Assembly (NCBI GenBank): GCA_018676275.1
Contig: JABHFC010000052.1
Coordinates: forward strand, 1-11,416
Length of the DNA: 11,416 bases
Direction: 5' to 3'
Origin: Gammaproteobacteria bacterium
Lineage (GTDB): Bacteria; Pseudomonadota; Gammaproteobacteria; Eutrophobiales; Eutrophobiaceae
Shown piece after piece: positions 1 through 7,332 of this stretch. The notes beneath the pieces are model-generated. The model did no database searches and was not told the DNA's origin. It saw only the letters and a program-made list of their open reading frames with translations. Position numbers and translations under genes: made by a program. Position 1 is the first letter of the stretch. Every line of letters starts with the position of its first letter.

Positions 1-1
1 A

Positions 2-1162
2 CTTGACGATGGTAGTTTTCTCAAGGATGGCAGAGGTGAAATTGTGATCCCGGTGCTGGACGATCTACCCATGCGACGTCTGGCACAAATGGCTGGTGGG
101 AGCTACCGACTTATGACACCGGATGACAGCGATATTCAATTTCTGGTCAACAGCTTTGCGAATAATGTCGGAAATCAGGAAGAAACAAGCGGTGAATTTG
201 AAACCGATGTCTGGCAGGAGCAGGGACCGTGGTTACTATTGCTGGTATTACCACTGGCAGCACTGGCGTTCAGACGAGGCTATCTCATTGCTCTATTAAT
301 ATTTATTATGCCTTTTCCTGATACTGCGCAGGCTTTTGAATGGGATAGTTTATGGTTACGTGCTGATCAGCGTGCCATGCGAGAACTGGAAGCGGGCAAC
401 TCTGAGGCAGCAGCAGAATTGTTTAATGATCCTGCCTGGAAGGGTGCGGCACAATATAAGGCAGGTGATTTTCAGGCAACTGTCGAGTCACTTGATAAAA
501 CTGAAAATACTGAGAACTTATATAACAGGGCTAATGCTCTTGCCAGGCTTGGGCAATACGAAGAAGCCATTAGTAATTATGATCAGGTTCTTGAAAAAAT
601 GCCTGATCATGAGGACGCGAAATTTAATAAGGAATTGCTAGAGGAAGAATTGGAAAAACAGCAACAACAGAATCAACAACAACAGTCTCAGGACCAGCAG
701 GAACAGGATCAGGAAAAAGAACAGGAAAAACAGGACGGTGAGCAGCAGCAAGATGGACAAGAAGGTGAGCAGGATGAGCAGCAACAGGAGCAGCAGAATT
801 CTGAAAAAGAGAATAATGAGCAACAACAAAACAAACAAAATCAGGAGCAGCAACAATCAGAGAGCGAGAAGAAGGACCAGGAAATGAGCCCTGAAGAGAA
901 ACAAAAACAAGAAGCTGAACAGGCAGAAGCAGAAAAAAAGAAACAGGAACAAGAACAGAAAGAATCAGAGCAGCAGAGTAAAGAAGAACAGCAACAATTA
1001 GCCGAAGCACGACAGGAAGAGATAGACGAAGAACAGCAACAGGCGACAGAACAATGGCTACGAAGAATCCCGGACGATCCTGCAGGATTACTACGTCGCA
1101 AGTTTCGATATCAATATAAACAACGGCAAGGTCAACAAAGCACAGAAGAGAAAAAATGGTGA
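2..1162 (+). CDS. VWA/TPR protein of the Bat operon (BatB/BatC-like), 5' truncated
   Basis: The reading frame is open to the left edge of the window, so the start and most of the von Willebrand A (VWA) domain lie upstream; 386 codons are visible. The first ~50 residues (…IVIPVLDDLPMRRLAQMAGG…) look like the end of a VWA domain. Two hydrophobic stretches follow at about 224-271 and 278-337. Next come TPR-like helices at about 430-640 (YNRANALARLGQYEEAISNY is a clear TPR). A Gln/Glu/Lys-rich tract runs from 641 to about 1051. A short basic tail ends the protein (WLRRIPDDPAGLLRRKFRYQ). This order, with batD directly behind it, is the fused BatB+BatC arrangement known from gammaproteobacteria. 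In that family the protein is a membrane-anchored scaffold of the MoxR/DUF58/Bat system, proposed to help envelope or oxidative stress tolerance; its biochemical role is not settled. The stop overlaps the batD start (ATGGTGA), so translation is probably coupled. Confidence 0.85.
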   Translation, partial: LDDGSFLKDGRGEIVIPVLDDLPMRRLAQMAGGSYRLMTPDDSDIQFLVNSFANNVGNQEETSGEFETDVWQEQGPWLLLLVLPLAALAFRRGYLIALLIFIMPFPDTAQAFEWDSLWLRADQRAMRELEAGNSEAAAELFNDPAWKGAAQYKAGDFQATVESLDKTENTENLYNRANALARLGQYEEAISNYDQVLEKMPDHEDAKFNKELLEEELEKQQQQNQQQQSQDQQEQDQEKEQEKQDGEQQQDGQEGEQDEQQQEQQNSEKENNEQQQNKQNQEQQQSESEKKDQEMSPEEKQKQEAEQAEAEKKKQEQEQKESEQQSKEEQQQLAEARQEEIDEEQQQATEQWLRRIPDDPAGLLRRKFRYQYKQRQGQQSTEEKKW

Positions 1163-2886
1163 ATATGAATATACGGAAAACCATCCTGCTTATTTTATCC
1201 CTTACACTATCTTTAATTAGTGTGAGCGCTCTGGCGGCGACAATCACAGTGACAACTGATCGATCTAGCGTGGGATTAAATGAATCTTTCGCCATGGTTT
1301 TTGAAAGCAGTGGTTCGGTTGATGACGATCCGGATTTTTCTCCTCTGAACAAAGACTTTCAAATACTGTCCAGAAGCACCAGTAGTAACATGAGCATTGT
1401 TAATGGAAAGATTAGTAGTACAAAAAAATGGCAGTTAAGCGTACTGGCCAGACGTGCCGGCAATATTCCGATCCCGCCAGTCAGTTTTGGCAGCGATCGT
1501 AGTCAGGCCTCAAGCATTAATGTAAGTAAAGGCAGAACTTCACCGTCAAAATCAAAAATTAGTCAGGATATTTTTATCGAAGTTGAAGCGGAACCTCTTA
1601 GCCCTTATGTTCAATCGGAAGTTATTTATACTGTCAGATTATTTCTTTCTGTGGCAACTTCAAACGCCAGTCTTAGTGAACCTGGTATAAGTGGTGCCAA
1701 TGCAGTGATTGAACGCCTGGGAGAGGACAGTAATTTCCAGACAAACAGGAATGGAAGACGTTATAACGTAGTCGAACGAAGATATGCCATCTATCCTCAG
1801 GTCAGCGGCAGTATGACCATTGAGCCGGTAATGTTCCAGGGACAGATAAATCGCAATGCATTTTCACGCTTCGATCCTTTCGGTCCGCAACCGAAGACGC
1901 TTGTTGAGCGTTCACAGCCGATAACCCTGGAAGTGCAGTCAGTAGCCAAGCAGTTTCCAAGCGGTCACTGGATACCGGCAAAAAAACTGGCGCTGACGGA
2001 ATCGTGGTCACAAGACCCACTACAGTTTCAGGTTGGAGAGCCGCTGACGCGAACATTAACCCTGGTGGCAGAAGGTCAGACAGCCAGTCAGTTACTGGAA
2101 TTACCCGAATGGGTGCCGGATACTTTCAAACAATACCCTGATCAAGCTGTATTAAATGACAGTAAAAGCGATAAAGGAATCACTGCAACAAGGCAGGAAA
2201 AGGTCGCGATTATCCCAAATCAAGCCGGTGAATTTGTATTACCCGAAATAAGCGTGCCCTGGTGGAATACCATTACCAACACACTCGAATATGCACGTAT
2301 TCCCGAAAGAAAAATTACTGTTGCTCCGCTGAGCAATAACTCAGCTACAGGTTTACCAGCTATGCCGACACTCGAGGCACCGGTAAACGTAGCGGATGAA
2401 AACAGTGATCCTGTTTTAGATACAAATACAGAAAATGCACCTGTTTCAACTTCGATTTTCTGGCAGACGCTTAGTGGTGGGCTGGCACTTGCATGGTTAT
2501 TAACCCTGCTACTTTGGTGGCGAAGCCGTAGAGAAACTAACACTGAAATAGTTCAGGATCATAAATCCATTCGATTGAAACAGGTGCTAAAGGAAGTGGA
2601 AGAAGCCTGCAAAGCGAATCAGACAAATGAACTAAAACAGGCCTTATTATTGTGGGGACAATGTACCTGGTCAGACTCACCTCCTACAAGTCTTGGTGAA
2701 ATAGGCAAACGAACTCCATCTGAACTCGCTGAGAAAATAGAGCTGTTAAATAATTATTTGTATAGTAAGAAAAAAGAAAGCTGGGATGGCGATTCTTTTT
2801 GGCAGGTATTTAAAATAAGTCATGCTTTAACTGGTGAAAAAATAAAAGAACAAGCAGGGGAATTGGAACCTCTGCATCGATTATAA
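1156..2886 (+). CDS. batD: BatD family protein
   Basis: A 576-residue protein with a signal peptide at residues 1-28 (hydrophobic core LLILSLTLSLISVSALAA). A long β-rich periplasmic part follows (TITVTTDRSSVGLNESF, WQLSVLARRAGNIPIPPVSF), of the kind seen in BatD/DUF11-like proteins. A single transmembrane helix lies at about residues 434-455, then an Arg-rich stop and a ~120-residue cytoplasmic tail. Length and order match BatD. The gene starts at ATG 1156 inside the end of the upstream VWA/TPR gene (7-nt overlap) behind a purine-rich AGAAGAG; ATG 1165 is a possible alternative start. BatD is presumed to act with the VWA Bat proteins at the inner membrane; no enzymatic activity is known. No convincing terminator follows before the convergent DUF423 gene. 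Confidence 0.9.
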   Translation: MVNMNIRKTILLILSLTLSLISVSALAATITVTTDRSSVGLNESFAMVFESSGSVDDDPDFSPLNKDFQILSRSTSSNMSIVNGKISSTKKWQLSVLARRAGNIPIPPVSFGSDRSQASSINVSKGRTSPSKSKISQDIFIEVEAEPLSPYVQSEVIYTVRLFLSVATSNASLSEPGISGANAVIERLGEDSNFQTNRNGRRYNVVERRYAIYPQVSGSMTIEPVMFQGQINRNAFSRFDPFGPQPKTLVERSQPITLEVQSVAKQFPSGHWIPAKKLALTESWSQDPLQFQVGEPLTRTLTLVAEGQTASQLLELPEWVPDTFKQYPDQAVLNDSKSDKGITATRQEKVAIIPNQAGEFVLPEISVPWWNTITNTLEYARIPERKITVAPLSNNSATGLPAMPTLEAPVNVADENSDPVLDTNTENAPVSTSIFWQTLSGGLALAWLLTLLLWWRSRRETNTEIVQDHKSIRLKQVLKEVEEACKANQTNELKQALLLWGQCTWSDSPPTSLGEIGKRTPSELAEKIELLNNYLYSKKKESWDGDSFWQVFKISHALTGEKIKEQAGELEPLHRL

Positions 2887-2926
2887 ATCAATGCCGACTA
2901 TAGCGAAAAGTCTATCTGAAGGGTAA

Positions 2927-3322
2927 TCAGGAAGATTTCACGATTGCAAAAGCTAAAAATAACCAGGCAAGTATAAAGGCTGTGCCGCCTATGGGTGTAA
3001 TCGCGCCCAGCCAGCGAATATTGGTCAGGGCAAGCATGTACAGACTACCGGAAAATAAAATAATTCCGCTGAACATCAACCAGCCAGACCACTTAAGCCA
3101 ACTTGAAGCAGGTAGGTGTAAGGCAACAACTCCAATAATTAATAATCCGATGGCATGATAAAAATGATACTGAACGCCGGTTTGATACACATTCATCATT
3201 TGTTCGGATAGTTTCAATTTTAATGCATGAGCGCCGAAGGCACCGAGTATCACCGCAAGTGCTGCGCTAATACTTCCGAGCAAAAGTAAGATTTTTGCCG
3301 TCGCGTTTATTGCAGTCTCCAA
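2927..3322 (-). CDS. DUF423 family small membrane protein
   Basis: A 131-residue protein with four hydrophobic segments and the family signature near the N-terminus (LGSISAALAVILGAFGAHAL), followed by the conserved YQTGVQYHFYHAIGLL. This matches the DUF423 family (E. coli YgdD type), an inner-membrane family of unknown function. The start is TTG at 3322: an in-frame TAA lies three codons upstream and no other plausible start precedes the conserved region. Its Shine-Dalgarno is weak. It is the last gene of the six-gene minus-strand run, 14 nt behind the GST gene, so it is probably translated from the same message. Confidence 0.88.
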   Translation of the reverse strand: METAINATAKILLLLGSISAALAVILGAFGAHALKLKLSEQMMNVYQTGVQYHFYHAIGLLIIGVVALHLPASSWLKWSGWLMFSGIILFSGSLYMLALTNIRWLGAITPIGGTAFILAWLFLAFAIVKSS

Positions 3323-3336
3323 TCTTTTTTATTTCT

Positions 3337-3969
3337 CTAAACTGCAGCACTCGGTCTGCTACTGACATCTTCATACCAACGACGGGCGTGTTCATAATCT
3401 TCCGGCAACTCAATTTTCAGTAGTTTTGCAAAGTCTATGGCGCACAATGCGGTGATATCGGCAATGGAGAAGTTCTCATCCACTATATATTTTTGATTTG
3501 CCAGTAGAGCATTGAGATTTTTTATAAACAATGTGTAGCGTCGTTGCCCTCGTTCAGCCAGTTCTGGAATAGCATCGTATTCTGCCGGTAAGCCAGGTAC
3601 ACCACGCTTGGCAAAAGCTGGGACAGTGTTACGAAAGGCATCCAGCAAAGGTTGAAAACCATCAAATTCCACATGTCGCTGACAGGCTTCTATCTGTGCC
3701 TTGCTTAATGCGTCGGTTCCCAGCAGATTAGGCTCGGGGTGTGTCTCTTCAAGGTAGCGACAAATTGCGACGGTTTCATCCAGACAGTTCCCATCATCCA
3801 GCACTAGCGTAGGAATTACTCCCCGTGGGTTAATTTTTAGAAAATCCTCGTTCAGGTTTTCGCCTTCCCTAAGATTTAAATCAATGTGTTCGACTTCAAT
3901 TCCTTTCTCAGCCAAGAATATTCGTACTCGCCTGGGGTTTGGTGCCATTTGCATGTCATATAATTTCAA
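3337..3969 (-). CDS. Glutathione S-transferase
   Basis: A 210-residue protein, typical of bacterial GSTs. The N-terminal thioredoxin-like domain (about 1-80) has APNPRRVRIFLAEKGIE and the cis-Pro loop RGVIPTL with Pro53, followed by the glutathione-contact region LDETVAICRYLE (Glu65/Thr66 in place of the usual Glu-Ser). The helical C-terminal domain (about 90-205) contains the N-capping box FSIADITAL. It should conjugate glutathione to electrophiles, or reduce or isomerise them, in the cytoplasm; the substrate cannot be told from sequence. Translation starts at TTG 3969, supported by a GGAG seven nt upstream and by the family N-terminus MKLYD. The gene lies 18 nt behind the channel gene and 14 nt before DUF423. 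Confidence 0.93.
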   Translation of the reverse strand: MKLYDMQMAPNPRRVRIFLAEKGIEVEHIDLNLREGENLNEDFLKINPRGVIPTLVLDDGNCLDETVAICRYLEETHPEPNLLGTDALSKAQIEACQRHVEFDGFQPLLDAFRNTVPAFAKRGVPGLPAEYDAIPELAERGQRRYTLFIKNLNALLANQKYIVDENFSIADITALCAIDFAKLLKIELPEDYEHARRWYEDVSSRPSAAV

Positions 3970-3976
3970 TTTTTTT

Positions 3977-3980
3977 CTCC
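3977..3980 (-). promoter_or_regulatory. Ribosome binding site that fixes the TTG start of the GST gene
   Basis: Read on the minus strand, GGAG is followed by seven A residues and then TTG at 3969. The ideal spacing, plus the conserved GST N-terminus beginning at that codon, selects TTG over the internal ATG codons (M6, M8). Confidence 0.75.
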
Positions 3981-3987
3981 GGTAATT

Positions 3988-4416
3988 CTATTCGTCTTCA
4001 TTCCAGTATTTTTGCATTTCAAAAAACATGAAAGAAGCAGTCCATGTTATCAGCACAAGTCCGGTTAGTGATTCCAGTCCAGCCAGGTAACGAAGATGAC
4101 CGATTGGTACAACGTCACCATAGCCTAGTGTTGTGTAAGTAATAAAAGAAAAGTAGGCGCAGTCCATCAAATTGGCTTCACCTATCCCAAGAAGACTACC
4201 GAATTTGCCGCTATGAATAAGAGCATAGTAAGAAAAAGTAAATAACCAGACTTCAATAATATGCGCAATTAGAGCACCGAAAATACCGATTGCGATTCGA
4301 AAACGATAGCGGATTGTCAGGCGAGGCATCGATCTGGAAAGCAGTGATAACATTTCAAAATGTACGATCACAGCAATAGCAACAACAAAAGTATTTATAA
4401 TAAATATTAGTAGCAT
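3988..4416 (-). CDS. Small ion channel protein (Ion_trans_2 type, K+ selectivity filter)
   Basis: A 142-residue membrane protein. Hydrophobic segments lie at about residues 1-23, 40-66 and 108-132, and a pore loop sits before the last one. The pore carries TYTTLGYGD (residues 93-101), with the K+ selectivity filter TLGYGD at 96-101. This is the two-TM/pore fold of Pfam Ion_trans_2, with an extra N-terminal helix. No RCK/KTN or cyclic-nucleotide domain is attached, so gating is unknown. It is presumed to pass K+ across the inner membrane. The ATG start at 4416 is the only reasonable one; its Shine-Dalgarno is weak. It lies 25 nt behind the Nudix-ATL gene and 18 nt before the GST gene. Confidence 0.85.
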   Translation of the reverse strand: MLLIFIINTFVVAIAVIVHFEMLSLLSRSMPRLTIRYRFRIAIGIFGALIAHIIEVWLFTFSYYALIHSGKFGSLLGIGEANLMDCAYFSFITYTTLGYGDVVPIGHLRYLAGLESLTGLVLITWTASFMFFEMQKYWNEDE

Positions 4417-4441
4417 ATTTTCATATAATAATTATAAACAT

Positions 4442-5287
4442 TCAAAACCTGGAAGGTGGTCCCGGCCATCTGAATAATTCAAGGTTTGTTTTACCCTTGT
4501 CATTAAACACGATTCCCTCTTCTTCCAGAATTATTCGCTGTAGTGTGTGTCCTTCAGTACCATCTCTGCTACTGATTCGTCCCTGACTGTTAATCACTCT
4601 TTGCCATGGTACATCAGTATCATCGCCCAGGGATGCCATTGCATATCCGACCTGCCTTGGGCCACATGAACCTACCAGTTTAGCAATTTGCCCATAGGTC
4701 GCCAATTCGCCTTCGGGTATGCGTTTAACCATTGCGTCGATACGTTGATAGAGCTCACCTCGCTTATCCTTTTTTGGCATTGCCCTGAACAATGCTTTTT
4801 CTTCCGGCTGGTAACCCTGCGAATTCAACCAGTCCCGGAGAATATAGCCTGTCGCGGAATCATGCGTATACAAATCCTCTTTTTTAACATGCTTGTGACT
4901 ACGTAATTCCTCATTCAGTTTCACTGTGCCGGATGCACGCACGTAATAGCCGATGATAACCTGATTCATGCGATAAAATGGATAGACTTCAATCAGCTCT
5001 ACGTGGTCGGCTCTTAAGCCCAGTTCTTCATCAACTTCGCGAATAGTACCTTGATCCGGTGATTCGCCTTTCTCAAGAAAACCGGTAATGAGCGAGAAAG
5101 CATGCTCTGGCCAACTAACATTATTAGCCAGAATAATTTTTCCTTTGTGTTCAACCACCGCAGCAACAACCGGTGTTGGATTATTCCAGTGGATAAATTC
5201 ACAGCTATCGGAAGAACAAACCAGGCGCTCGTATCCCTCATCCATGACGACAATTAAATCGGTTTTACATTGAGGGCAATACTTCAT
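4442..5287 (-). CDS. Fusion of a zinc-ribbon Nudix hydrolase and an alkyltransferase-like (ATL) DNA-binding domain
   Basis: A 281-residue protein in one uninterrupted frame. Residues 1-34 form a zinc ribbon (Cys4, Cys7, Cys24, Cys29). Residues 35-155 form a Nudix fold, and the Nudix box at 69-91 matches the full consensus GX5EX7REUXEEXGU (Gly69, Glu75, Arg83, Glu84, Glu87, Glu88, Gly90). The NudC motif SQPWPFP is absent, so it is not an obvious NADH pyrophosphatase. After a short charged linker (about 160-177), residues 178-281 form an MGMT-type DNA-binding domain. It has ELATYGQIAKLVG (Tyr198 at the base-flipping Tyr position), GPRQVG (Arg211 at the Arg-finger position) and PWQRV at 227-231. 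Trp228 replaces the methyl-acceptor Cys of PCHRV, which defines ATL proteins. These bind O6-alkylguanine and hand it to nucleotide excision repair rather than removing the alkyl group. Inference: the protein couples nucleotide hydrolysis with damage recognition. The Nudix substrate is unknown. Confidence 0.92.
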   Translation of the reverse strand: MKYCPQCKTDLIVVMDEGYERLVCSSDSCEFIHWNNPTPVVAAVVEHKGKIILANNVSWPEHAFSLITGFLEKGESPDQGTIREVDEELGLRADHVELIEVYPFYRMNQVIIGYYVRASGTVKLNEELRSHKHVKKEDLYTHDSATGYILRDWLNSQGYQPEEKALFRAMPKKDKRGELYQRIDAMVKRIPEGELATYGQIAKLVGSCGPRQVGYAMASLGDDTDVPWQRVINSQGRISSRDGTEGHTLQRIILEEEGIVFNDKGKTNLELFRWPGPPSRF

Positions 5288-5331
5288 TCTCTAATCTATT
5301 GAGGTTTGTAATTTCGATGTAGGATATTTTC

Positions 5332-6054
5332 CTAAAAAATATTTTTTATTATCAATGCCAGAGCACTAAAAGATGAAATAACAAGGATTATCATTCTTGA
5401 GTATCCCTGATCCAGGTATTTAGAAAGTTTTCCGGAGACCATGTAGCCAATAAGGAAACCCGGTGTCAAATATAAACCATAAATCATCTCTTCCATGCCG
5501 AATCGATTTACGCTGTTTAACATTGCCAATGTCATAATACACGCAATAAAATATATGAAGGCTAAAGTCGCTCTTATTGTGGGACCTTTTTCATGTTGAT
5601 AAAGAAGCGCAACAAAGGGAGAGCCACTGGCGACAGTGATCCCCATAAAACCTGCTGCCGTACCTAAAGTCAGCATATTAGTTTTGGTATAGGGCATTTT
5701 ACGACCAATTATACTGATCGCGACAACACTCAATAGTAATGTTCCAAAAAAAATACCTAGTTTATCTACCGGTACAAAAGTCAGACTATAACCACCTAAT
5801 ATTGTGCCAACAATAATACCAAACATAAGCGCACTCATACTGGTATAACGGATTTCATGCCGGCCTTTATATGCCATATATAAGGATAGGAAAAAAGTTG
5901 AGAAAACCAGAGGTCCGGGCACAAGTTTCAGGCTAATTAGTGCAATAAGAGGGAAAGCTATCATCCCTGCGCCCAGGCCCGTCGCAGCCTGTAATACGGC
6001 ACCGAATGTGATAGCCAGTGTAGCGAGAATAAGGGCTTCTGGACCAAGGTTCAT
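5332..6054 (-). CDS. TauE/SafE family (TSUP) membrane exporter
   Basis: A 240-residue protein with about eight hydrophobic helices. It has the internal two-fold pattern of the TauE/SafE family: a Gly-rich motif in the first half (AATGLGAGMIAFPLI, residues 23-37) and its counterpart in the second half (AAGFMGITVASGSPFVALL). The family moves sulfite, sulfoacetate, taurine-derived sulfonates or other small organic anions across the inner membrane; the substrate here cannot be assigned. The ATG start at 6054 has only a weak Shine-Dalgarno. The gene lies 27 nt behind the DUF3291 gene and 44 nt before the Nudix-ATL gene. The palindromic AAAAAATATTTTTT at 5335-5348 encodes its C-terminal residues and is not a terminator. 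Confidence 0.88.
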   Translation of the reverse strand: MNLGPEALILATLAITFGAVLQAATGLGAGMIAFPLIALISLKLVPGPLVFSTFFLSLYMAYKGRHEIRYTSMSALMFGIIVGTILGGYSLTFVPVDKLGIFFGTLLLSVVAISIIGRKMPYTKTNMLTLGTAAGFMGITVASGSPFVALLYQHEKGPTIRATLAFIYFIACIMTLAMLNSVNRFGMEEMIYGLYLTPGFLIGYMVSGKLSKYLDQGYSRMIILVISSFSALALIIKNIF

Positions 6055-6081
6055 TATTATTAACTGCTTAATGTACCGATG

Positions 6082-6552
6082 CTATGTGGGTAAAGTAAGA
6101 TATTTTTCAGCAGCCGGAAAACTTCGCTGAAAATTGAAGGCCAATTCAGATACGCCGTGCTCCTGTAAGTAGGAAAGTCTCGCTCTTGCCTCGTCAACAT
6201 CGGGGACAGTGCCAGCCTTCACCCACCACATGACCTGAAATACGCCATCAAATTTATCAAACCATTCCTTTTTGCGTTTCAGGATCTCTAAATGGAATGA
6301 GTCGTATACAAACTTTTTCAGATCATCAATTGATTCCCAAACGGACATATTTACCAGCAACATATTATCTTCGAACACACGTATGTCGGTGGCATCACCT
6401 TCGTCCGTTTCCAGTCGCCATACAAAACCCGGGCTGTTATCAGCGATGGCATTGACCTCGTCCAGGTTGTCTACGAAGCCTTTCATGATGGGATCATCAA
6501 TATCGGCCTTCATTTTGGCTACATTCAATTGTGCAAGGTGAAAACTGGACAT
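6082..6552 (-). CDS. DUF3291 domain protein
   Basis: A 156-residue soluble protein without a signal peptide or membrane helix. It matches the DUF3291 family by its opening (FHLAQLNVAKMKADIDDP), the mid-region PGFVWRL, VNMSVWESIDDLKKFVY and the FQVMWWVKAG stretch. The fold is expected to be a dimeric α+β (ferredoxin-like) barrel, like the monooxygenase-related ABM proteins. No catalytic role has been established for the family. The ATG at 6552 is the natural start because the conserved region begins at residue 4. It is the first gene of the minus-strand cluster, so its promoter should lie within 6553-6714. Confidence 0.85.
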   Translation of the reverse strand: MSSFHLAQLNVAKMKADIDDPIMKGFVDNLDEVNAIADNSPGFVWRLETDEGDATDIRVFEDNMLLVNMSVWESIDDLKKFVYDSFHLEILKRKKEWFDKFDGVFQVMWWVKAGTVPDVDEARARLSYLQEHGVSELAFNFQRSFPAAEKYLTLPT

Positions 6553-6649
6553 AATCTATAGATGTAATTAATGAAAAATTCAGGTTAACAGACAGTTCCA
6601 TAGGGCGCAGTACTAACTTTAGGGCATTCTGTCAGTGCTTTATTATTCA

Positions 6650-6678
6650 TTTAACTGTTTAATTGCTATATAGTTAAA
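6650..6678. repeat. Inverted repeat in the divergent promoter region
   Basis: Perfect 7-bp arms TTTAACT (6650-6656) and AGTTAAA (6672-6678) are separated by 15 nt, giving half-sites about two helical turns apart centre to centre. It lies in the 162-bp gap (6553-6714) between the divergent DUF3291 and lytic transglycosylase genes, 37 bp before the latter. TATATA at 6667-6672 inside it could be a -10 element, but I see no good -35 to pair with it. The spacing suits a dimeric regulator site more than an RNA hairpin. AT-rich chance occurrence is possible. Confidence 0.4.
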
Positions 6679-6714
6679 CCAATCTTTTAGAAAACACTTC
6701 AATGTAATCAGAAT

Positions 6715-7332
6715 ATGTTACTTAGACGAAGTAAATTTATTGTTCTGACAGTCTCAATGACGCTTCTTGCGCCAGTAACGCTATATGCTGACATATATAA
6801 GTATGTCGACAAACACGGTCGTGTCATTCTCACAGACAAACCTCAAAGTAATAAATACAAGCTCCTGGTAAAAACCTGGAAGGGTTGGGAAGAAAAGAAA
6901 AGTAATGTCGCTTATGACAAATTCACCGACAATAAAAAGAAGTATGCTTCAACAATTGATTATTACGCCAGGCTTTATCGTCTTCCAAAATCTTTATTGC
7001 ATGCTGTGATAACCGCCGAATCGGCTTACGATCCCAATGCCATCTCCCGCGCGGGTGCTGTCGGCCTGATGCAATTGATGCCAGAGACCGCGAAAAGATA
7101 TGGTGTCAATAACAGACGTAATCCGTCTGATAATGTTCATGGTGGCACACGTTATTTACGCGATTTGCTGAAAATGTTTAAAAATGATGTAAGGCTGGCC
7201 CTGGCCGCATATAACGCGGGTGAAGGTGCAGTAAAAAAACACGGTAACAAAATTCCGCCTTACAAAGAAACCCGGAATTATGTAAAGAAGGTTATTGCTT
7301 ACTATAAGCAATATAGAAAGAGTACAACTTAA
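6715..7332 (+). CDS. Secreted lytic transglycosylase, DUF4124 + SLT domain
   Basis: A 205-residue protein. Residues 1-25 look like a signal peptide (FIVLTVSMTLLAPVTLYA before Asp26). Residues 26-45 carry the DUF4124 pattern DIYKYVDKHGRVILTDKP. The SLT domain runs from about 80 to 200. The catalytic Glu is Glu102 in ITAESAYDPNAIS, followed by GAVGLMQLMPETAKRYGV (115-131) and AAYNAGEGAV (164-173), the hallmarks of Slt70-type family 1 transglycosylases. It should cleave the MurNAc-GlcNAc bond of peptidoglycan in the periplasm with 1,6-anhydro product formation. The small size is usual for this two-domain type. No clear Shine-Dalgarno precedes ATG 6715; M15 (6757) would lose the signal peptide. 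Its stop overlaps the stop of the convergent SulP gene in the tetranucleotide TTAA. Confidence 0.93.
   Translation: MLLRRSKFIVLTVSMTLLAPVTLYADIYKYVDKHGRVILTDKPQSNKYKLLVKTWKGWEEKKSNVAYDKFTDNKKKYASTIDYYARLYRLPKSLLHAVITAESAYDPNAISRAGAVGLMQLMPETAKRYGVNNRRNPSDNVHGGTRYLRDLLKMFKNDVRLALAAYNAGEGAVKKHGNKIPPYKETRNYVKKVIAYYKQYRKSTT

Noticed and set aside
624..1352. Long minus-strand reading frames opposite the Bat gene (Leu-, Val- or Cys/Ser-rich)
   Set aside because: They are the complement of the Gln/Glu-rich tract; their odd composition is explained by CAG/GAA codons on the plus strand. They match no family and have no ribosome site.
2875..2893. Near-palindrome at the batD stop (CATCGATT-ATA-AATCAATG) as a terminator
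   Set aside because: It has one mismatch, is AT-rich, has a 3-nt loop, and no T-run follows; it is too weak to call.
4604..4606. O6-methylguanine methyltransferase (active repair enzyme) call for the C-terminal domain of the fusion
   Set aside because: The codon at the acceptor Cys position encodes Trp (PWQRV), so direct dealkylation is not expected; the domain is ATL-type.
4442..5287. NADH pyrophosphatase (nudC) annotation
   Set aside because: The zinc ribbon and Nudix box fit, but the NudC motif SQPWPFP is absent after the Nudix box and a second domain is fused.
5335..5348. AAAAAATATTTTTT palindrome as an intrinsic terminator after the TauE-like gene
   Set aside because: It lies inside the coding sequence just before the stop, has no GC stem, and the downstream gene follows after 44 nt.
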